Positions 18,518 through 24,897 of a stretch of 57,292 bases of DNA are shown here, in pieces (position 1 is the stretch's first letter; each line of letters begins with the position of its first letter). A program made the position numbers and the translations under genes. A model generated the notes under the pieces. It saw only the letters and a program-made list of their open reading frames with translations, was not told the origin of the DNA and ran no database searches. This DNA is from an uncultured Prochlorococcus sp. (GTDB lineage Bacteria; Cyanobacteriota; Cyanobacteriia; PCC-6307; Cyanobiaceae), in contig CACAXR010000006.1 of assembly GCA_902536555.1 (NCBI GenBank), forward strand, positions 1 to 57,292, in the 5' to 3' direction.

Positions 18518-20254
18518 TTAATCATTAAAACTTTCAATTATTTCTTTAGTTGAATAAATTCCTACAAATGGTGCTGTAAATTCTCTAATAACGCCCGTAC
18601 TTTTTCCTAAAAAACTATTTTTAACAGATATTAAATCTCCTTCTTTTACAAAAGGATTCCTTTTTGAACCTTTTTTTGCTCTAGCAGAATAAGAAATATT
18701 TTTGTTTAAAATTGTTCCATCTTTGTTGTACCTTATCAAAACAATTTTCCCTGATAGAGGTTTTATCGGTCCAGTTAAATTTATCGCATCTGATAAGGCA
18801 GCCTCTAGGGGTAATTTTATAGTTCCAGGATTTTCGACTCTACCAAATATATCTACTGTTATAAATCTTGGAGAAAGACCGCTTAGGATTGATTTTGGGA
18901 TGATATCAGAAGAAGCTATTGCAAGCTTTGGTAAAAATATTCTATCTCCGTCAAATAATCTAATATCGTTAGTAGGATCACTTTCATTTAGAAAAGAAGT
19001 AAAATCGATTACTGCTCTTTGTTTCCCACCTCCTTTTCCAATGGGTATATCTCTTATTATTTCGATGCGAGACAAATCAGTTTTAGAAGTTATTCCTCCA
19101 GCTTTTCTAAGTGCATTAGAAATAGTAGTGAAATTTTCGGATGGTCTTTTTATTTGGAAATTTTGCCTTGCAGTATTATTTTGTGCATTTTGATTTAAAG
19201 ATGTATTTGATTCCCTTCTATTCAATTCCACTTTAGTGATATTATCGCCATCAATTTCTTTTGAAATAGAATCTGCAGCATCATTTTTCATTTCGCCTTT
19301 TTGAGAAGTATCATCTTTTATATTTTCTACTGCAAGAAACTCTCCAGAACTATAACCTGGGAATTTATAGATTCCAGGATTTCTTATTTCGCCAGATATT
19401 AATATTCTTTGAGGTTTAAAGTTAGCTATTCTAATTTCTACTTCTGAAGAAATATATTCCGAATTTAAATATTTTTTACTTAATAAATTAGATATTTCAT
19501 TTGTAGTTAACCCCCTAACGTAAGTTTCTTTAAGGAGTGGGAGCATAAGCTCTCCTTCGTTATTAATTGAATAAATTCCAGAACCCATAAATCTAAATCC
19601 TGAAATTCGGATCTCAATTTCAGGATCAATAAGGAATTCTTTATATTTTTTCTCTAATAATTTTTTTAATTGATATATTTTAAGACCCTTTATATAAGTT
19701 GATTTCAATCGAGAAAGATATATTTCTCCTTCCTGATCAATTGTTTGGTTAACATTTAGTTCGGGAGCTTTAAAAAATCGAATAGATAAAGTATCTCCCT
19801 CATCTAATTTGTAATTTCTTAAATCATTCCTAGGGTTCAGATAGGATATATTTTCTGGATCATATTCCCATTCAATTAATCCTAATCCTCTTGGTTTATT
19901 TTTAAATTCTATTAATAGAGAATCTCCAGTATCAACAATGTAGTCCTCTAATTCATTCTTTGGATCTAAATAATCAATATCAATCTCAGTTCTATTTTTC
20001 GCATTTTCAAGAATTATTTCAATAGTTTCTGAATCAATATTGAGGTCTTTTAATTTATTTCTTGATTCTAAATAATCTAGTGCAAGCTCACCATTACTAC
20101 TATTCAAAGTTTTATTATCACTGCCTGCCTTGACGAGGTCAAATATAAAAACAGATATTAAAAAATTAAAAATAAAAAGGAAGTTTAAATTACTTCTAAA
20201 TGAGAGCAATTTTGAAAATATTTTTTTTGCTTCCTTTTGATTAGTCAAGAACAA
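18518..20254 (-). CDS. Polysaccharide export (OPX/Wza-like) protein with SLBB domains
   Basis: Proteins of this family form or feed the outer-membrane exit for capsular or extracellular polysaccharide. The 578-residue protein has a hydrophobic signal-like segment at about residues 24-41 (FLFIFNFLISVFIFDLV). DEGDTLSIRFFKAPELNVNQ around 151-170 begins a polysaccharide export domain, followed by a duplicated wing (181-220 and 240-279) and SLBB-type segments beginning ILISGEIRNPGIYKFPG (284-300) and DIFGRVENPGTIKLP. Three N-terminal repeats of the form YLxPxNxL occur near residues 61, 95 and 138. No partner Wzc or flippase gene is nearby. Confidence 0.85.
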   Translation of the reverse strand: MFLTNQKEAKKIFSKLLSFRSNLNFLFIFNFLISVFIFDLVKAGSDNKTLNSSNGELALDYLESRNKLKDLNIDSETIEIILENAKNRTEIDIDYLDPKNELEDYIVDTGDSLLIEFKNKPRGLGLIEWEYDPENISYLNPRNDLRNYKLDEGDTLSIRFFKAPELNVNQTIDQEGEIYLSRLKSTYIKGLKIYQLKKLLEKKYKEFLIDPEIEIRISGFRFMGSGIYSINNEGELMLPLLKETYVRGLTTNEISNLLSKKYLNSEYISSEVEIRIANFKPQRILISGEIRNPGIYKFPGYSSGEFLAVENIKDDTSQKGEMKNDAADSISKEIDGDNITKVELNRRESNTSLNQNAQNNTARQNFQIKRPSENFTTISNALRKAGGITSKTDLSRIEIIRDIPIGKGGGKQRAVIDFTSFLNESDPTNDIRLFDGDRIFLPKLAIASSDIIPKSILSGLSPRFITVDIFGRVENPGTIKLPLEAALSDAINLTGPIKPLSGKIVLIRYNKDGTILNKNISYSARAKKGSKRNPFVKEGDLISVKNSFLGKSTGVIREFTAPFVGIYSTKEIIESFND

Positions 20255-20279
20255 GAAATTTAATCTTCTTTCCTTTATA

Positions 20280-20297
20280 TTACTAGTATTTTACTAG
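20280..20297. promoter_or_regulatory. Tandem TTACTAG operator-like sites before the OPX gene
   Basis: TTACTAG occurs at 20280-20286 and 20291-20297, each inside the palindrome TACTAGTA, 11 bases apart, which is one helical turn. They lie 26-43 bases upstream of the OPX start. Two more copies lie upstream of the DUF3764-like gene. The neighbouring ribbon-helix-helix protein is a natural candidate to bind them. Confidence 0.45.
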
Positions 20298-20462
20298 TAA
20301 AGTACTTCAAAAATAGTAATTTTAAATATATTATTGTTAATTTTGTAACTATAAATCTAGTCTAAAGAAATTTTTCAGGCAAAAGTTCTGCTTTTAAATA
20401 TTCGAATATTCATAAAATTAATATTCATTTTTAATTTTATTTGGGTTTCTAATTAGATTTTT

Positions 20463-20984
20463 TTAAATTTTATCTTCTATGAGTAAAACCAAGGAACCTC
20501 CTAAGTTGCAAATTAAATCTTGAGTAGGATACTCATTAGAACCAATCCATTCTTTTAATCCTAAATATATTGGGCATTCACATTCTCTTTTTCTTGTTAT
20601 GGAATTTAATTCCTCTGCATTCCAAGGAGAAGTTGAGTCATCAAGCAAAATTTCTTTCAATCGTTTTGTATAGTCCTTATTCCATTGTTTGGAAGATGCT
20701 ATATGCTTTATAAGCTCATTAAATGCATCTATATCGCTTGAATAAGGCTTTTTAATACGCTTTTTTTGAAATAATGCCCTCATGAAATTAGTGCAATTCA
20801 AGGCGTCCATTTCCGAAAAAGGATTTTTTTTATTTGAGACATCTTCTCTTTTACTAGAAACTATTTTCCTAAGGGAATTTCTTATAAAAACACTTAAAGC
20901 TAAATCCTCGGACAAAGCACAAGTTTTTAATTGCTTTAGTAAAGCCTCATCGATATTTATATTTAACTGATGTCTTTTTTTCAA
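20463..20984 (-). CDS. Ribbon-helix-helix domain protein of unknown role
   Basis: A 173-residue protein. The first 45 residues (HQLNINIDEALLKQLKTCAL, then SVFIRNSLRKIV) fit a ribbon-helix-helix DNA-binding fold: a short strand followed by two helices. The rest is not recognised; it contains KKPYSSDIDAFNELIKHIAS, a central RKRECECP segment and a hydrophobic C-terminus (LICNLGGSLVLLIEDKI). It lies in the tRNA-Ser island between the export gene and the DUF3764-like gene, both of which have TTACTAG sites upstream. A role as local regulator is inferred, not shown. Confidence 0.7.
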   Translation of the reverse strand: MKKRHQLNINIDEALLKQLKTCALSEDLALSVFIRNSLRKIVSSKREDVSNKKNPFSEMDALNCTNFMRALFQKKRIKKPYSSDIDAFNELIKHIASSKQWNKDYTKRLKEILLDDSTSPWNAEELNSITRKRECECPIYLGLKEWIGSNEYPTQDLICNLGGSLVLLIEDKI

Positions 20985-21081
20985 ATCAAATTTAAAGATA
21001 ATTTAATTCTACTGAATTATTTGATTTTTAATAGACCCTTTTATCAGGATGATTTACGATGAAAGTTTGTATTCAAATAAA

Positions 21082-21107
21082 TTACTAGATATATACCAAT
21101 TTACTAG
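21082..21107. promoter_or_regulatory. TTACTAG pair between the RHH and DUF3764-like genes
   Basis: TTACTAG recurs at 21082-21088 and 21101-21107, 36-61 bases upstream of the DUF3764-like start and about 100-123 bases upstream of the divergent ribbon-helix-helix start. The same heptamer is doubled in front of the OPX gene. The arrangement fits autoregulation plus control of both flanking genes. Confidence 0.4.
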
Positions 21108-21142
21108 TTATATTCATCAGTAATTAAAGATGATAAATTTTT

Positions 21143-21418
21143 ATGGGAAGAAAGCTAACAACTGTCTTCACTTTCGCAATACACTCTACTTTTGATCAAT
21201 GGTTAGAATTCTTTGATAGCAAAGAAGCATTTGAAAGACTTTCTGAATTTGATATCAAGCCTCTTTATAGAGGTCAAAGCAAGCAAGATCCACAAAAAGT
21301 TATTGTTATTCATCAGGCTCCTGAGGGAAATATGCAAAAGTTCTTTGAAATACATGGCTCTTGGATAGCTACTCATGGAGTTAATATCTCGACAATAGAA
21401 GTTTCAGATTGGATATAA
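21143..21418 (+). CDS. DUF3764-like small protein
   Basis: A 91-residue protein resembling the DUF3764 family that I know from marine picocyanobacteria; its fold resembles small ferredoxin-like stress or signalling domains. Recognisable stretches are TTVFTFAIHSTFDQWLEFFD, FDIKPLYRGQSKQDPQKVIV and IHQAPEGNMQKFFE. It has no signal peptide or membrane segment. Function is unknown. It is the only forward gene in the tRNA-Ser island and has two TTACTAG sites upstream. Confidence 0.75.
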   Translation: MGRKLTTVFTFAIHSTFDQWLEFFDSKEAFERLSEFDIKPLYRGQSKQDPQKVIVIHQAPEGNMQKFFEIHGSWIATHGVNISTIEVSDWI

Positions 21419-21607
21419 AACGCTAACTAATTGTAATGAATTTACAACATCCCAGGCATTCTGAAAAAATTTAATAAATCTCTCTTATGTATCTCGTAAA
21501 TATCGACTAATTTGCCGCAACAAAAAGCCTTACTTTCCTAAATAGGAACTTTGATGGATGATAAATTTATAATTTTACCTTTCCGTGAACGATTTTTTTC
21601 TAGTCAT

Positions 21608-21661
21608 TCAGGAGTTGACTTCTAGCATTAAATTTTTAATCCTTGGTTAACTAACTCCTGA
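21608..21661. repeat. Nine-base inverted repeat in the island right end
   Basis: TCAGGAGTT (21608-21616) and AACTCCTGA (21653-21661) are perfect complements with a 36-base spacer. There is no T-run after the right arm. It may be an RNA hairpin or a protein-binding site belonging to the island. Confidence 0.4.
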
Positions 21662-21738
21662 TTCCACACAATCTCCATTATCCAAATACATTCCCAAATC
21701 ATGGAAATTAAGGGTTTAAATTGCATTAAAAACATAGA

Positions 21739-21760
21739 GGGTGGGATTTAGGGTAGGAAA
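21739..21760 (+). repeat. Right pair of GGGTAGGAAA-type direct repeats
   Basis: GGGTGGGATT (21739-21748) and GGGTAGGAAA (21751-21760) start 12 bases apart, the same pitch and orientation as the exact pair at 18392-18413. They lie about 65-90 bases inside the partial tRNA copy. Confidence 0.5.
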
Positions 21761-21783
21761 TCCTCCTTTTTTATTTTTTATGC

Positions 21784-21809
21784 TTCCATATAGTTCCATA
21801 TGCTTCCAT
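21784..21809 (+). repeat. Three TTCCAT repeats at 10-base pitch
   Basis: TTCCAT occurs at 21784-21789, 21794-21799 and 21804-21809, exactly 10 bases apart, so all three face the same side of the helix. They sit next to the right att-like core. This is how binding sites for small recombination or architectural proteins are often spaced. Confidence 0.5.
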
Positions 21810-21822
21810 TTAGGTTCACTCT

Positions 21823-21839
21823 GAAGTCCTCCCTCTCCG
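21823..21839 (+). repeat. Right att-like core, partial copy of the tRNA-Ser 3' end
   Basis: GAAGTCCTCCCTCTCCG matches the last 17 bases of tRNA-Ser at 15 positions, the final 12 being identical. Nothing upstream of it resembles the rest of a tRNA, so it is a 3' fragment, as left by site-specific integration. Confidence 0.5.
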
Positions 21840-21874
21840 TGATTTATTTAGAAAATTTTTAATTAATATTTGTT

Positions 21875-22663
21875 TTAAAACAAGTCAAGATCAACATCTT
21901 CTAGGTCATAAATAGAATTTAAAATCAAGTCAGCGCCTGCATTTCTAAGATTTGTTTCGTAAGAATTACGTTCTTTTAATCGAGAATCTAAATGTAAATG
22001 AGGGGGAGCTATTCCGATACTTATGAATTTCTGAGATGGTATTTCCTTTCTAGCGTTTATAACTGTATTTATATCTGCAATAGTATCTCCTACATATGCA
22101 ATGGGAATATTTGATTCACCAATTTTATCTCCAATAAGCTTTTTTGATAAGTTAATAAAACCTTTAGGATCAGGCTTATCAGGGGCATCTCCCATAGATA
22201 TTAATGGTGGTGATTTTAGTCCAAGTCTTTTTTCTAAAACAAATTTTGCAGAAGCAGACTCTGCACCACTAACAAAACCCCAGATTATTCCATTATCTTG
22301 AATTAAATCAAAAAACTTTTTATCAACTAATAACTCCTCATTTGTTATGTAACCCGACCAGTATTTACTATCTTTATTTGGATCTCCACCAAAGTAAAAC
22401 TTTTCAAAACATTTTACTATCTCCTCTCTTGGAGGAATTTTAAGGTTTAAGTTTTCTTTTTTTATACATCTTGTTATAAGTTCTAAACTTAAATCCCAGT
22501 CATTATTCCAGATCCCTTCATTTTTGGCATTATCAATATCTATATAACTTGGCTCCCATCCGGTAAATTTGTAGACAGTTTTTTTTAATGAAAGTCTGTA
22601 ACTATTCTCCACGCTGCGGATTACCCCATCAATGTCAAACAAAATTAAACCAATATTTTTCAA
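21875..22663 (-). CDS. HAD-superfamily hydrolase (subfamily IA type)
   Basis: A 262-residue phosphatase-like protein. Motif I is LILFDIDGVIRSVENSY (nucleophilic Asp at residue 9 and Asp 11), motif II falls in GFVSGAESASA, the motif III lysine in DKPDPKGFINL, and motif IV is AYVGDTIADINTV. It resembles the cyanobacterial TIGR01548 group, whose substrate is not known to me. It is co-directional with cbiG-cobJ upstream, with a gap of about 100 bases. Confidence 0.85.
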   Translation of the reverse strand: MKNIGLILFDIDGVIRSVENSYRLSLKKTVYKFTGWEPSYIDIDNAKNEGIWNNDWDLSLELITRCIKKENLNLKIPPREEIVKCFEKFYFGGDPNKDSKYWSGYITNEELLVDKKFFDLIQDNGIIWGFVSGAESASAKFVLEKRLGLKSPPLISMGDAPDKPDPKGFINLSKKLIGDKIGESNIPIAYVGDTIADINTVINARKEIPSQKFISIGIAPPHLHLDSRLKERNSYETNLRNAGADLILNSIYDLEDVDLDLF

Positions 22664-22760
22664 TTAATTTTCTTACATTACTATTATAAAAGATTAGTAT
22701 TCTTATAAAGAAAAAGCAAAGAAAAACATTCTATTTATAGAAATTATGGATTAGCGAAAC

Positions 22761-24563
22761 TTAATTTTGTAAATATCCTCTGGGAGTGAGAAATATTTCG
22801 TCAACTAAGGTTGTTTGAGAATTGCCAATAATAATGATTGATAACATATCAATATCTTTAAAAGGAATGGTATTTAAAGTAAAAAATTTTTTGGTTTGAT
22901 TTTCTCTCCCTACTTGTCTTGCTAATAAAACTGGAGTATCACCATGCCTAGATTGTAAACATATATCTATTACACTTTTAAGCTGCCAATTTCTCTCAAT
23001 GGATTGAGGATTAAATAAAGCTATTACAAAGTCGCCCATAAGAGCTCCTTTAATTCTTTTTTCTATTAAAGACCATGGAGTTAATTTATCGCTTAAGCTT
23101 ACTGAACAAAAGTCATTCATTAGTGGTGCTCCACTAATTGCAGCAGCTAATTGAACACTACTTATACCTGGATGGACTTCAAAGTAAGGTCTATATTCTT
23201 TTTTGATTTTTTGTAGTAATTCTAAAAGTAAACCTGCCATTCCATAAAATCCAGATTCACCTGAAGAAATTAAAGCCACTTTTATTCCTTCTTCAGCTAG
23301 TTTAATTGCTTTACTGCATCTCTCTTTTTCCTCAGTAAGTTTACTTTCAATTAAAACCTGATCATTCCTTTTTAAGGGTTTTATTAAATCTAAATACATT
23401 TTGTATCCAATCCAAACAGTAGATCTTGAAAGTGCTTTTCTTGCATTATTGGTTAGGTAGGAGATATCACCGGGCCCACTTCCAATAATATGGATCTCAC
23501 CATGGGTTGGATTATATTGATTTTTTGATTCTGCTACAGCGATAGTTACTGCTCCAGTTTGATTTTTGAAAATTCTTTTTTCTTCTAATAATTTTGATTC
23601 TTCTCCCGCTGCGAGTAAGCAAGAGGCTTCTGCTACGGAAGATGTACCAATTTCCTTTTGCACGACATTTGATGGATTTGGAACAATTATTGTTGAAAGA
23701 TCTTCTTTACTAAAAAACTTTATAGGCAAGTTTTTTTCTTCAGAAAGTTCTAAAATTCCTTTCTCATCTTTTTTTATATCTATAGTTGCAAATCCCGCAA
23801 TTGATTGCTGCGATAAATTTACTGACTCCAAAAGATTATTTAAAGAATTTACTATTAATTCTTTGCTTGTATTTCTTTCACATCCAATGCCAATCCATAA
23901 TACAGGCGGGTGCCAAGTTGTTCCATGATTTTCGAATATACTCACATGAAATGTTGAATCTGGTTTTTCAGTTTCTTTTTTATCAATTTGATTAATAATC
24001 TCAGCTGATTCTGAAGTTTTCCATAACCTATTGCCGGATAATTGTTTGCAAAATATTTCTTCGTTTTTAGCTTGTTTAATTACTAGTTTTGACCAATCGT
24101 TTATTTTGCCAGATCTTTTCCACCCCCATTGATTTCCAAATGCATCAAGATTTAAGAGGCTTTGATCATTGGAATTATTAGTTTCTATAATTTCGCCACC
24201 AAGTAAATTAGCAATTTGACATGAAATATTTTGCGTATTTGACTGATGTAAGCCAATTAATGGAACTATCTTGGAACATTTGTTATCTATAACTATTACT
24301 CCTGGATCTTTATCTTTAGAGGTTAAAAATGGATTTATTATGCGTATTGATGCAGCAATTGAGCCTATAAAAATTATTAAATCTATCTTCGGCCATTTTT
24401 TTAGTAATATTTCTCTAGGTTTTTCTACTTGAATAAGTTCATTTTCCTTTCCATCCTCTTTTGAAGAACTCGCAATATATATGTCTTTGACAAATTCCGT
24501 TTTTTTAAGCCTTTTTAAAATTTCTTTTGAATTATTAGATAGACCTATCGCAATGCCTTTCAA
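22761..24563 (-). CDS. cobJ: CbiG-CobJ fusion (cobalamin biosynthesis)
   Basis: A 600-residue two-enzyme protein of corrin-ring synthesis. Residues 1 to about 350 are CbiG-like: an N-terminal part with SNNSKEILKRL and IIFIGSIAASIRIINPFL, and a C-terminal part with IGIGCERNTSKELI and GTSSVAEASCLLAAGEES. From about 357 the CobJ methyltransferase follows (EIHIIGSGPGDISYLTNNAR, then SSGESGFYGMAGLL and VHPGISSVQLAAA). CobJ methylates C-17 and contracts the ring; CbiG opens the delta-lactone in the cobalt-early route. Such fusions occur in cyanobacteria. Divergent from psaA. Confidence 0.92.
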   Translation of the reverse strand: MKGIAIGLSNNSKEILKRLKKTEFVKDIYIASSSKEDGKENELIQVEKPREILLKKWPKIDLIIFIGSIAASIRIINPFLTSKDKDPGVIVIDNKCSKIVPLIGLHQSNTQNISCQIANLLGGEIIETNNSNDQSLLNLDAFGNQWGWKRSGKINDWSKLVIKQAKNEEIFCKQLSGNRLWKTSESAEIINQIDKKETEKPDSTFHVSIFENHGTTWHPPVLWIGIGCERNTSKELIVNSLNNLLESVNLSQQSIAGFATIDIKKDEKGILELSEEKNLPIKFFSKEDLSTIIVPNPSNVVQKEIGTSSVAEASCLLAAGEESKLLEEKRIFKNQTGAVTIAVAESKNQYNPTHGEIHIIGSGPGDISYLTNNARKALSRSTVWIGYKMYLDLIKPLKRNDQVLIESKLTEEKERCSKAIKLAEEGIKVALISSGESGFYGMAGLLLELLQKIKKEYRPYFEVHPGISSVQLAAAISGAPLMNDFCSVSLSDKLTPWSLIEKRIKGALMGDFVIALFNPQSIERNWQLKSVIDICLQSRHGDTPVLLARQVGRENQTKKFFTLNTIPFKDIDMLSIIIIGNSQTTLVDEIFLTPRGYLQN

Positions 24564-24722
24564 ATTAGAAACTATTGATAGTAACTTTGAAATTATATCC
24601 TGTCGCTGGATTTAAAAAATTTTCTTTGAAATATAAAAAAAAATTTAAGAAATTTATATAAATTATGAGTAAAAATACTCATAATTTAGTCATAGACTAG
24701 AATTTAACAAAATATTCATATA

Positions 24723-24748
24723 GTAACAATCATTAGAACATTTGTTAC
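24723..24748. promoter_or_regulatory. Dyad upstream of psaA
   Basis: GTAACAA (24723-24729) and TTGTTAC (24742-24748) are a perfect inverted repeat with a 12-base spacer in the cbiG-cobJ/psaA divergent gap. It does not fit the NtcA pattern GTA-N8-TAC, nor the HLR1 direct repeat of TTACA. It may be an operator controlling one or both genes. Confidence 0.35.
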
Positions 24749-24789
24749 GTTAATGCATAACGAAAGAATCTTTGCCTTATTATTTTTGA

Positions 24790-24867
24790 AACGAATATCT
24801 AAAGTTCCGAGGGATTCGTTTTCTTGAACATTATCATTAAAAATAGGTTCAAGATCCGATCAATCGG
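24790..24867 (+). promoter_or_regulatory. Structured psaA leader with three consecutive inverted repeats
   Basis: Three perfect stems follow each other: AACGAAT/ATTCGTT (24790-24796 with 24814-24820), TCTTGAAC/GTTCAAGA (24822-24829 with 24847-24854) and CCGAT/ATCGG (24856-24860 with 24863-24867). They end 30 bases before the psaA ATG, after which GAGGTG precedes the start. They are likely part of the psaA 5' untranslated region and could control stability or translation. Confidence 0.4.
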
Positions 24868-24897
24868 CTTTAATGTCAATTATTTTCGAGGTGCTAG

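Larger units (their letters stand above)
18187..21839. mobile_element. Candidate tRNA-Ser-anchored genomic island, no recombinase
   Basis: The left end is an intact tRNA-Ser; the right end is a 17-base partial copy of its 3' end (18259-18275 against 21823-21839, two mismatches). Inside each end lies a pair of GGGTAGGAAA-type repeats with 12-base pitch. Between them are an OPX export gene, a ribbon-helix-helix gene, a DUF3764-like gene and noncoding DNA. No integrase or transposase is present, so this would be a fixed remnant or an element moved in trans. Flanking genes alr and the HAD hydrolase look like ordinary chromosome. Confidence 0.45.
21419..21874. other. Gene-free right end of the island
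   Basis: I see no gene in this 456-base stretch. It contains an inverted repeat (TCAGGAGTT 21608-21616 with AACTCCTGA 21653-21661), the right GGGTAGGAAA-type pair (21739-21760), three TTCCAT repeats at exact 10-base spacing (21784-21809) and the partial tRNA-Ser 3' copy (21823-21839). The HAD hydrolase stop lies just beyond. Confidence 0.6.

Noticed and set aside
24723-24748. NtcA or HLR1 (RpaB) site before psaA
   Set aside because: The dyad spacing does not fit GTA-N8-TAC, and there is no direct repeat of TTACA with the right spacing.
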